Assembly: GCA_023443025.1 (NCBI GenBank)
Contig: JAEZWM010000115.1
Location: 1-58,349, forward strand
From: Bacillota bacterium
GTDB taxonomy: Bacteria; Bacillota; Clostridia; Tissierellales; Peptoniphilaceae
Direction: 5' to 3'
DNA length: 58,349 nt
Positions 17,244 to 24,618 of the stretch are shown in pieces (the first letter of the stretch is position 1; every line of letters starts with the position of its first letter). The position numbers and the translations under genes are program-made. The notes beneath the pieces are model-generated. The model was not told the DNA's origin. It saw nothing but the letters and a program-made list of their open reading frames with translations, and did not search any database.

Positions 17244-18203
17244 ATGAAATACTTTTTGGGTATAGATGGCGGAGGAACTAGCACCGAATATACATTAATA
17301 GATGAGTTGGGAAATATTCTTGCAACTGCAATTGGAGGTACAACGCATATCATGCAAATAAGTAGATTTGAATTTGCTGAACGATTGACACAGGGCGTGA
17401 AAAAATGTACCGATACTGCAGGTATAAAAACTCATGAAATCACATATACATTTGCAGGAATTCCCGGTTATGGTGAGTTTGAAGAACATATGACATTCGT
17501 TTCTACATGCATACATGATATATTAGGAAGTAAGAATTTTACAATAGGTAATGATTGCGTAGCCGGATGGGCATCAGGACATGCAGGTGCACCGGGAATC
17601 AATTTGGTATCAGGTACAGGATCTATTGGCTATGGTAGAGACTCTCAAGGAAGAGAATTTCGATCCGGAGGATGGGGCGATTTTTGTGGAGATGAAGGCT
17701 CTGCTTACTGGCTTGGTAAGAAATTAACAGAATTATTTGCCAAGCAATCCGACGGAAGAATCAAAAAAGGTCCATTATATGATATAGTAAGAGAAGAGTT
17801 ATATCTTGAAACGGACTTTCAGATAATTGGATTTGTTACGGATATTCTGGGAAAAGATAGAACCAAGATTGCAGATTTGTCTAAGTTATTATATATTGCT
17901 GCAGCTTCGGGAGATGAAAGTGCAATTTCTGCTTACGCTGATGCAGCATATGAGCTTTGTCTTGTTATTAAGGCAGTTGCAAATGGTTTGGAATTTGATT
18001 CAATAATTCCTGTAACCGTGTCAGGAGGAGTTTTTAATGCCGGTGATTTTATAATGGTTCCTCTATTAAAGTGTCTAGGTGACAGCTTTGAATATAAGAC
18101 TTCTGTAACGGATCCGGCAAAAGGGGCAGCTCTTCTAGCTTATGTAATCGATGGCGGAGAAATAAACGACGAGTTTTTAAAGAATCTGAACAGGGTGATT
18201 TAA
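17244..18203 (+). CDS. BadF/BadG-type sugar kinase, probably an N-acetylhexosamine kinase
   Basis: This 319-residue ASKHA-fold protein resembles the BadF/BadG/BcrA family that includes N-acetylglucosamine kinase. The phosphate-1 loop is GIDGGGTSTEYTLID, followed by GNDCVAGWASG, the adenosine-region loop SGTGSIGYGR, and GGWGDFCGDEGSAYWLG, a stretch typical of GlcNAc kinases. In this operon the natural job is phosphorylating the GalNAc or GlcNAc freed by the phosphorylase, presumably at O6. Bifidobacteria use the unrelated 1-kinase NahK at this step. The BadF family also contains ATPases of anaerobic radical enzymes, but the kinase reading fits the context. Its stop overlaps the next start (TAATG). 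Confidence 0.85.
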   Translation: MKYFLGIDGGGTSTEYTLIDELGNILATAIGGTTHIMQISRFEFAERLTQGVKKCTDTAGIKTHEITYTFAGIPGYGEFEEHMTFVSTCIHDILGSKNFTIGNDCVAGWASGHAGAPGINLVSGTGSIGYGRDSQGREFRSGGWGDFCGDEGSAYWLGKKLTELFAKQSDGRIKKGPLYDIVREELYLETDFQIIGFVTDILGKDRTKIADLSKLLYIAAASGDESAISAYADAAYELCLVIKAVANGLEFDSIIPVTVSGGVFNAGDFIMVPLLKCLGDSFEYKTSVTDPAKGAALLAYVIDGGEINDEFLKNLNRVI

Positions 18204-19318
18204 TGGCAAATTTAAGTTTGAGAAATGTTTACAAAATCTATGACGGCGGAGTAATGGCGGTTGAAGATTTTAACTTGGAAATTGAAAATGAAGAATTTAT
18301 AGTTTTTGTTGGACCTTCCGGATGTGGTAAGTCAACTACACTGCGTATGGTAGCAGGTCTTGAATCAATAACAAAAGGTGAAATCTATATCGGAGACAAA
18401 CTCGTTAATGATGTAGAGCCGAAGGATAGGGACATTGCCATGGTTTTTCAAAACTATGCACTATATCCACACATGACCGTAAAACAGAATATGAGTTATG
18501 CACTTAAGTTAAGAAAGATGCCCAAGGCGGAAATAGATCAGAAAGTAAATGAAGCAGCGGAGATATTGGGGTTAACAGAATACTTAGATAGGAAACCAAA
18601 AGCATTATCCGGTGGTCAAAGACAGAGGGTTGCACTTGGCAGAGCGATAGTCAGAAAACCAAAGGTGTTTTTAATGGATGAGCCATTATCAAATTTGGAT
18701 GCAAAACTTAGGGTTCAAACAAGGGCTGAGATAATAAAACTTCATAAAAAACTAGCGACTACTTTTATCTATGTGACTCATGATCAGACTGAAGCAATGA
18801 CCATGGGAGATAGAATAGTTATAATGAAAGATGGTGTAATACAGCAAGTAGATACACCTCATAATGTTTACTTTTATCCGGTAAATATGTTTGTCGCAGG
18901 ATTTATCGGTTCTCCGCAAATGAACTTTATTGATACTGAAGTTTCTAAAGATGGAGAAAACTACAACGCTTTAATCTATGGGTCAAGTAAAGAAATTCCA
19001 AAAGCAATCGGTGAGCTTTTAAAGACTAGAGAAATGATAGGTAGACCACTAGTTCTCGGAATAAGACCGGAGCATATATACGATACTGAAAAAGCCGGAT
19101 CAATTAAGATTGTGGGAGAAGTTGACCTTATGGAAATGCTTGGATCTGAAAAGTATCTGTATGTAAATATTGGAGATTCTCAAATAGTGGCAAAAGTTAC
19201 TTCAGATAATCCTGTCGTTACGGGCGATAGTATTGATCTTTATTTTGATGCTGATAAGATACAATTCTTCGATAGTGAAACTGAACTAAATGTAAGTTTA
19301 GCAGGTGATGATAAATGA
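18203..19318 (+). CDS. sugar ABC transporter ATPase, MsmK/UgpC type
   Basis: The ATP-hydrolysing subunit for the importer encoded upstream, 371 residues. Walker A GPSGCGKST is at 37-45, Q-loop VFQNYALYPH near 81-90, signature LSGGQRQRVALGR at 135-147, Walker B VFLMDEPLSNLD at 155-166, and the H-loop THDQTEAM follows. The C-terminal third is the MalK-like regulatory OB/TOBE domain (GFIGSPQMNF, LGIRPEHI). Many sugar importers lack a dedicated ATPase and share MsmK; here the gene lies in the operon, though it could still serve other importers. Confidence 0.94.
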   Translation: MANLSLRNVYKIYDGGVMAVEDFNLEIENEEFIVFVGPSGCGKSTTLRMVAGLESITKGEIYIGDKLVNDVEPKDRDIAMVFQNYALYPHMTVKQNMSYALKLRKMPKAEIDQKVNEAAEILGLTEYLDRKPKALSGGQRQRVALGRAIVRKPKVFLMDEPLSNLDAKLRVQTRAEIIKLHKKLATTFIYVTHDQTEAMTMGDRIVIMKDGVIQQVDTPHNVYFYPVNMFVAGFIGSPQMNFIDTEVSKDGENYNALIYGSSKEIPKAIGELLKTREMIGRPLVLGIRPEHIYDTEKAGSIKIVGEVDLMEMLGSEKYLYVNIGDSQIVAKVTSDNPVVTGDSIDLYFDADKIQFFDSETELNVSLAGDDK

Positions 19319-20247
19319 TTTTAACTATAACGGCAAACCCGTCCATAGACATGTCATACTTTTTAGATGAACTGGTGGAAAATGACATAAATAGAACATC
19401 AAAAGTAGACAAGACAGCCGGTGGAAAAGGGTTAAATGTATCCAAAGTTCTTAAGATACTCGGCGAAGAAGTAAAGGCTACAGGTTTTTTGGGTGGTAGA
19501 AATGGTGAGTTTATAGAAGATGAACTTGCAGAAAGAAAAATCCAAACTGATTTTGTTAAGATTAGTGAGAACACTAGAAACTGTATAGCACTTCTTTATG
19601 GTGGAAAACAAACCGAAATTCTAGAAGCTGGTCCTAAAATAAGCGTAGCAGAAGAAAAAGATTTTATTGATAAGCTGGATAGCATAATCAATGCTGATAT
19701 GATGGTATCTATTTCAGGAGGTATTCCAAGGGGGCTAAAGACTGACTTTTATGCAAGGATAATCAAAATTATAAATGATAAAGGAGCAAAAGCAGTACTC
19801 GATACCTCAGGTGAACCTCTTAGTGAAGTTTTAAAACAAGATGAACTTCCGTTTTTAATAAAACCGAATCTAGAAGAACTTGAAGATTTTTTACAAAAGA
19901 AAATCGGTTCTGATACCAACAGAGTTGGGGCGATCCTTAAAGAGGGAGTTCTAGGAAAACTACCGAATATCCTCGTTAGTCTCGGCAGTGATGGTGCAAT
20001 TGCTAGATTTGGCAGTGAGCTTTACCGATCATATACACCAAAAATTAAAGTTATCTCCCCTGTAGGCAGTGGTGATGCAACGGTTGCGGGATATATTCAT
20101 GGAGTTCAAAGAAAACTTAATGACATAGATGTTTTAAAGACGGCTATGACCTGCGGCGTTCTCAACGCCATGCAAATAAAAACCGGACATATTGCACTAT
20201 CCGACTTTAAAGAGATTTTCGAACAAATAAAAGTAGAATTAATATAA
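19315..20247 (+). CDS. PfkB-family kinase, tagatose-6-phosphate kinase / 1-phosphofructokinase type
   Basis: This 310-residue ribokinase-fold enzyme of the LacC/FruK branch phosphorylates a ketohexose phosphate at C1 or C6. Motifs are GGKGLNVSKVLKILG at the N-terminus and PVGSGDATVAGY with the catalytic base Asp254. In most relatives this anion hole reads GAGD; here it is GSGD. As last gene of the operon it would turn tagatose 6-phosphate into tagatose 1,6-bisphosphate, the step expected if the freed sugar is GalNAc. No aldolase, deacetylase or deaminase/isomerase gene is present nearby. Fructose 1-phosphate kinase is the alternative, but no fructose PTS gene is adjacent. Confidence 0.85.
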   Translation: MILTITANPSIDMSYFLDELVENDINRTSKVDKTAGGKGLNVSKVLKILGEEVKATGFLGGRNGEFIEDELAERKIQTDFVKISENTRNCIALLYGGKQTEILEAGPKISVAEEKDFIDKLDSIINADMMVSISGGIPRGLKTDFYARIIKIINDKGAKAVLDTSGEPLSEVLKQDELPFLIKPNLEELEDFLQKKIGSDTNRVGAILKEGVLGKLPNILVSLGSDGAIARFGSELYRSYTPKIKVISPVGSGDATVAGYIHGVQRKLNDIDVLKTAMTCGVLNAMQIKTGHIALSDFKEIFEQIKVELI

Positions 20248-20270
20248 ACTCCTCGAATGAGGAGTTTTAT
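20246..20270. terminator. bidirectional terminator after the GH112 operon
   Basis: A perfect 9-base-pair stem (AAACTCCTC/GAGGAGTTT) with a GAAT loop runs into TTTTAT. It lies at the convergent ends of the kinase gene and the minus-strand membrane protein gene, so it can act on both. Confidence 0.85.
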
Positions 20271-20476
20271 GCTTTGGTTGATCTATAGTCTAAAATGATT
20301 GAAGCAATAATGAAGATTAATGCACCAAGTGCATAAGGTCTTCCGCTATTTAATGGACATACTCCCGGTGGCAGTGTAAAGTAGTTGTATAGAAATCTAA
20401 AAAGTGCATATCCGCCAAAACCAAGACCAATCATAAAAAACAAATTAGAGAATTTTTTTGTATTAATATCTATCAC
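20267..20476 (-). CDS. small membrane protein of unknown function
   Basis: The reading frame encodes up to 69 residues with two hydrophobic stretches (FFMIGLGFGGYALFRFLY and ALGALIFIIASIILDY) separated by PPGVCPLNSGRPY. It has its own TATAAT-like box (minus strand, 20502-20497) and ends at a terminator, so it looks like a real gene. The start is uncertain. The frame begins with GTG at 20476, but the GAGG ribosome site lies directly against it, which is too close. Initiation at a non-standard ATT a few codons later, or at a later TTG or ATG, is possible. I do not recognise a family. Confidence 0.6.
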   Translation of the reverse strand: MIDINTKKFSNLFFMIGLGFGGYALFRFLYNYFTLPPGVCPLNSGRPYALGALIFIIASIILDYRSTKA

Positions 20477-20523
20477 CTCGCTTTACATACAGTATTATTA
20501 TACCCATTAAACATAAATTTATA

Positions 20524-20532
20524 TGCTATAAT
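20524..20532 (+). promoter_or_regulatory. extended -10 promoter for the ybaK-ywlG operon
   Basis: TGCTATAAT is a perfect -10 box with the TGn extension; the -35 region is weak. It lies 29 bases before the ybaK ATG. Confidence 0.5.
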
Positions 20533-20560
20533 ATGATTAAGAATGATTTAGAGGTGAAAT

Positions 20561-21022
20561 ATGTCAATAGAAAGAGTAAGGGAATACTTAAATAGTTTTG
20601 GCTTAAGCGATAGGATTGTAGAACATGAAGTTTCTACCGCGACAGTTGAACTGGCAGCTGAAGCAGCGGGATGTGAACCCGAGAGAATAGCCAAAACGAT
20701 GGGATATATTATAAAAGATAGACCGATTTTAATCGTAGCAGCAGGGGATGTAAGAATAGATAATAGAAAATTTAAAGATACATTTAAATCAAAAGCCAAG
20801 ATGATGACTCCTGATCAATTAAACGAACTGGTTGGACATAATATTGGTGGAGTTTGTCCATTTGCCATTAAAGATGGCGTCGAAGTTTACTTGGATGAAT
20901 CTTTAAAAAGATTTAAAACAGTGTTCCCATCATGTGGAACGGCAAATTCAACTATAGAACTCAGTTTAGAGGAGCTAGAAACAGCATCAAAGTCAACTAA
21001 TTGGGTAGATGTTGGTAAGTAA
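20561..21022 (+). CDS. YbaK/EbsC-family aminoacyl-tRNA deacylase
   Basis: This 153-residue protein belongs to the YbaK/ProX editing family. Members hydrolyse mischarged tRNA such as Cys-tRNA(Pro). Visible hallmarks are EAAGCEPERIAKTM, with the conserved Lys that is essential in the family, a central ILIVAAGDVRIDNRKF strand, and IGGVCPFAI near residue 100, where GG.CPF is the family signature. AGAGGTG precedes the ATG. The next gene, a ywlG homolog, follows 16 bases after the stop, so the two form a small operon. Exact tRNA specificity is unknown. Confidence 0.9.
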   Translation: MSIERVREYLNSFGLSDRIVEHEVSTATVELAAEAAGCEPERIAKTMGYIIKDRPILIVAAGDVRIDNRKFKDTFKSKAKMMTPDQLNELVGHNIGGVCPFAIKDGVEVYLDESLKRFKTVFPSCGTANSTIELSLEELETASKSTNWVDVGK

Positions 21023-21038
21023 AATATTGGAGGTTACC

Positions 21039-21596
21039 ATGAATGAGATAAAGGAAAAAGTTAGTGCAGCGATTAATGAACTGCTTGAAATAGCAAAACT
21101 ACAAAAAGGAGATATTTTTGTAATAGGGGCAAGCACCAGTGAAGTACAAGGTGAAAGAATCGGGAAAAGTTCAAGTGAAGAGATAGGATATGCGATAATA
21201 ACTGCAGCTCATGAAGTTCTCAAACCAAAAGGAATATACCTTGCAGTTCAAGGCTGTGAGCATATAAATAGATCTCTTGTAATTGAAAGAGAAGCGCAGA
21301 TTAAATACGGATATGATGAAGTAACTGTTAAACCTGTATTACATGCGGGTGGAGCTTGCAGCATGGCGGCATATGAACTGGCAGATGATCCTGTAGTTAT
21401 TGAACATGTTACAGCTAAAGCCGGAATAGACATAGGAGATACTTCGATTGGCATGCATGTTAAATTTGTACAAATCCCTGTTAGACTCCAGGTTAAAGAA
21501 ATTGGAATGGCTCATGTAACTGCTCTTAAATCAAGACCAAAACTTATTGGTGGACCAAGAGCAGGATATCCTGATGAAGTTATTGGTAAGAGATAG
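21039..21596 (+). CDS. YwlG/UPF0340 (DUF436) family protein
   Basis: From the ATG at 21039, behind GGAGG, the protein has 185 residues, the usual length. An in-frame start at 21009 overlaps the upstream gene and lacks a ribosome site. Family stretches are ASTSEVQGERIGKSSSEEIG, AVQGCEHINRSLVIE, and ALKSRPKLIGGPRAGYP. Conserved Glu, Gly and Cys residues hint at an enzyme, but no activity is established to my knowledge. It is linked here to a tRNA-editing protein and a hemerythrin-domain protein. Confidence 0.88.
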   Translation: MNEIKEKVSAAINELLEIAKLQKGDIFVIGASTSEVQGERIGKSSSEEIGYAIITAAHEVLKPKGIYLAVQGCEHINRSLVIEREAQIKYGYDEVTVKPVLHAGGACSMAAYELADDPVVIEHVTAKAGIDIGDTSIGMHVKFVQIPVRLQVKEIGMAHVTALKSRPKLIGGPRAGYPDEVIGKR

Positions 21597-21610
21597 TATT
21601 TGGAGTTTCT

Positions 21611-22291
21611 ATGTATACGAAAATAAATGATTTAATAGTGAAATACCCACGAGTCATAAATTATTTTTATAATAAAGGACTTGATTTACAAACAATAAAA
21701 AATAGAAATCTAAAACAGGTATTTAATTCGATGGATGTGGATTTTAATACAGGGGCTAGAGAGCTAAAGGAATATATAAAAATAAATTACGACAGAGATA
21801 CTCACCCAAGCGATCTGTCAGAATATACTCTATCGGAGCTAACAGAACATATAGTTAAAACCCATCACGGCTTCGAAAAAAAACTGTTAAATGATATCGA
21901 ATATAAGATAGAACTATTAATTAAAAACGACTCCAAAGACATTTTAATGGATTTAAAGAGGATTGTTAGAAAAATTAAATCAGAGATAAATGTTCACTTT
22001 ATTGAAGAGGAAATGGATTTATTTCCGGCTATAAGTCTTTCGGATATTACAGGAGTATACAATTATACCATTATATCTGCAATTGAAAAGGCGGAAAAGA
22101 GTCATAGCATTATAGGTTCATATATTTCTGAGTTAATAGAGATGACATATGATTTTAGTATAAGAGATGATAATGAACTTTTTAACTTTACGATAATGGA
22201 GCTTGATGAATTCGTAAAGGATTTATTTCTTCATATTTATATAGAAAATACTATGCTTTACGAAAAATATGAAATTAAATATGGTAAATAA
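21611..22291 (+). CDS. ScdA/RIC-like protein: DUF542 plus hemerythrin domain
   Basis: This 226-residue protein resembles the di-iron Repair of Iron Centers proteins (ScdA, YtfE), which mend iron-sulfur clusters after nitric oxide or oxidant damage. The first 60 residues look like DUF542 (VKYPRVINYFYNKGLDLQTI), but the usual CCGG motif after GID is replaced by LQTI, so no cysteines remain. The C-terminal hemerythrin bundle keeps candidate iron ligands: ELTEHIVKTHH, VHFIEEEMDLF, KSHSII and LFLHIYIENTMLYEKY. Repair activity is therefore plausible but not assured. The ATG at 21611 lies 14 bases after the ywlG stop and the gene ends at a terminator. Confidence 0.8.
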   Translation: MYTKINDLIVKYPRVINYFYNKGLDLQTIKNRNLKQVFNSMDVDFNTGARELKEYIKINYDRDTHPSDLSEYTLSELTEHIVKTHHGFEKKLLNDIEYKIELLIKNDSKDILMDLKRIVRKIKSEINVHFIEEEMDLFPAISLSDITGVYNYTIISAIEKAEKSHSIIGSYISELIEMTYDFSIRDDNELFNFTIMELDEFVKDLFLHIYIENTMLYEKYEIKYGK

Positions 22292-22315
22292 AGGGATCCT
22301 TCAGGGTCCTTTTAC
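22290..22315 (+). terminator. terminator after the ScdA-like gene
   Basis: The 10-base-pair stem AAAGGGATCC/GGGTCCTTTT with two G-T pairs and a TTCA loop overlaps the stop codon and ends in a T run. Confidence 0.75.
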
Positions 22316-22332
22316 ATTTGTTCAAACTAAAC

Positions 22333-22364
22333 TATAATATATATGATGGATAGTAACTACTATC
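22333..22364 (+). promoter_or_regulatory. candidate promoter and operator dyad upstream of pcrA
   Basis: TATAAT at 22333-22338 is followed by the dyad GATAGTA-AC-TACTATC at 22349-22364, which would cover about +5 to +20. No clear -35 box is seen. The regulator is unknown, and the site does not look like the Firmicute LexA box. Confidence 0.4.
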
Positions 22365-22404
22365 ATATGATAATCTATGTTATACATAGAAAAAAGGGGA
22401 AATT

Positions 22405-24618
22405 ATGCTTAAGAATTTAAATAACAGACAATTAGAAGCCGTATCGAACACTGAAGGTGCTATGCTTGTTCTTGCAGGGGCAGGAAGTGGCAAAACCAGA
22501 GTTCTTACAACTAAAATAGCTTACCTTATCAAGGAACTTGGAGTTGATAGCGGAAATATACTTGCAATTACATTTACAAATAAAGCTGCACAAGAAATGA
22601 AAGAAAGAGTTCAAAAACTTTTAGAAAGACCAATAGACAGTATGTGGATAGGAACATTTCACTCCATAGCAGTGAGAGTGCTTCGAATCAATGCTGAGAA
22701 AATAGGTTATACAAACAACTTTACAATTTACGATAGGGACGACCAAAGATCATTACTTAAAGAAGTTTATTCGGAATTAGACATTAGTGATAAAGTCATC
22801 AAGTACTCCACTGCAATTGCTAATATTTCGAAAGCTAAAACGGAAGGAGTAAAGCCGTCTGAATATTGGGAAGTATATGGAAATGACTTTATGAGTCAGA
22901 GAATTGGTCAGATATACGAGATATACGAATCAAAAAAGAAAGAATACAATGCATTTGACTTTGATGACTTGATAATAAAGGCCATAGAACTTCTAAATAG
23001 TGATGCGGAGACACTTTCATATTTTCAAAGAAAATTCAAATACGTCTTTGTAGATGAATATCAAGATACCAACAAAGCGCAGTACGAAATGGTTAGGCTT
23101 TTTTCCGGTTATCATGAAAATGTATGCGTAGTAGGAGATGGAGATCAATCTATATATGGATGGAGAGGCGCTGATATCTCAAATATACTGGATTTTGAAG
23201 AGGATTTTCCTGGTGCAAAAGTAGTTCTACTTGAAGAAAATTATAGATCCACTACGGGAATATTGGATGCTGCAAATAAGGTAATAAAAAATAATGAAAA
23301 CAGAAAAGAAAAGAACCTTTGGACTTCAAGGACCGGAGGACAAAAGCCAATTTACAAAGAAGTGAGCAGTGAAGATGGCGAGGCAAGAGCTGTGGTGGAA
23401 TGGATAGATCATCTGGTTTATAATGGTGAAAGGCTCAGCGATATGGCGATTCTATATAGAACCAATGCTCAGTCCAGACAATTCGAGGAAGCACTGGTTC
23501 ATGCACAGATTCCGTATATTGTAGTGGGAGGGCTAAAGTTCTACGATAGAAAGGAAATCAAAGATTTACTTGCATACTTAAGAATCATCGTGAATCCCAT
23601 GGATGATATTTCACTTAAGAGAATAATAAACGAACCAAAAAGAGGAATTGGAGCAGCAGGACTTAACAAAATAGAAGAACTTGCTCAGTCAGCAGGAAGA
23701 TCAATGCTCATGCACATATTAGCTGAGACTCCTGAGTCTGTGCTTAGCGGCCGGGCAGCAGCCGGACTAGCTGAGTTTAAAAAGATAATCCAAAATGCGA
23801 AAACACTTTTAGAAAATAAAACCTTGTCTGAAGCTGTACATGAGATAGTGATGCTAACAGGTATTCCTAAAGATCTTAAAAATGAAGGGACTATAGAGTC
23901 TCAAACAAGACTTGAAAATATTGAGAGTTTTATATCTTCTATTTCGAGCTTTGAGGAAGAAAATCCTGATTCGGATCTTGAAGATTATTTAGCATCTGTA
24001 TCATTGATGTCAGATGTTGATAAAACTGAAGAAACAAAAAGCGGCATCAATCTGATGACAATTCATTCGGCCAAAGGCCTAGAGTACAAGACAGTTTTCC
24101 TGACCGGAATAGAAGAAGGGCTTTTCCCAAGCAGATTTTCAATAGATGAAGATAATGTTGAAGAGGAGAGACGGCTTTTCTACGTAGCTCTTACAAGAGC
24201 AAAGGACAATCTATACCTTACATCAACTACTATGAGAAGGACTTTCGGATCCCTAATACCTTCTAAAAAGTCTAGATTTATAGAGGAGCTGGGTGATAGT
24301 ATAGAACAAGAGGAATATGTACTAAGAAATAAATACTCAGGTTCGACAATTAAAAATTACGATTCTTCAAACGAATCAACTGATTGGGATAAAAGTTATT
24401 TAAAATACGATATAGACTCAAGAAGAAAGAGTATCCAATCATCTGCAAATGAAAAGTATGTGATGGGTGAAAAAGTTAAACATAAAAAGTTCGGCACAGG
24501 TACTATAATAAATGTAAATAAAAAAGATGATGGAACCAGCGAACTTATGATCTCCTTTGAAAATCGTGGAATCAAGAAGTTAAGGAGTGATCTTGCTCCG
24601 CTTGAAAGGATAAAGTGA
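22405..24618 (+). CDS. pcrA: ATP-dependent DNA helicase PcrA/UvrD type
   Basis: A superfamily 1A 3'-5' helicase for DNA repair and plasmid or replication-fork processing, 737 residues. Walker A AGAGSGKT is at 24-31, followed by LAITFTNKAAQEM (Ia), DEYQDTN (Walker B), GDGDQSIYGWRGA (III), NYRS (IV), LMTIHSAKGLEY (V) and FYVALTRAKD (VI). The last 50 residues form the Tudor-like tail (EKVKHKKFGTGTI) that in PcrA contacts RNA polymerase. It is followed by ligA with a TGATG overlap. The pcrA-ligA pairing is common in Firmicutes. Confidence 0.96.
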   Translation: MLKNLNNRQLEAVSNTEGAMLVLAGAGSGKTRVLTTKIAYLIKELGVDSGNILAITFTNKAAQEMKERVQKLLERPIDSMWIGTFHSIAVRVLRINAEKIGYTNNFTIYDRDDQRSLLKEVYSELDISDKVIKYSTAIANISKAKTEGVKPSEYWEVYGNDFMSQRIGQIYEIYESKKKEYNAFDFDDLIIKAIELLNSDAETLSYFQRKFKYVFVDEYQDTNKAQYEMVRLFSGYHENVCVVGDGDQSIYGWRGADISNILDFEEDFPGAKVVLLEENYRSTTGILDAANKVIKNNENRKEKNLWTSRTGGQKPIYKEVSSEDGEARAVVEWIDHLVYNGERLSDMAILYRTNAQSRQFEEALVHAQIPYIVVGGLKFYDRKEIKDLLAYLRIIVNPMDDISLKRIINEPKRGIGAAGLNKIEELAQSAGRSMLMHILAETPESVLSGRAAAGLAEFKKIIQNAKTLLENKTLSEAVHEIVMLTGIPKDLKNEGTIESQTRLENIESFISSISSFEEENPDSDLEDYLASVSLMSDVDKTEETKSGINLMTIHSAKGLEYKTVFLTGIEEGLFPSRFSIDEDNVEEERRLFYVALTRAKDNLYLTSTTMRRTFGSLIPSKKSRFIEELGDSIEQEEYVLRNKYSGSTIKNYDSSNESTDWDKSYLKYDIDSRRKSIQSSANEKYVMGEKVKHKKFGTGTIINVNKKDDGTSELMISFENRGIKKLRSDLAPLERIK

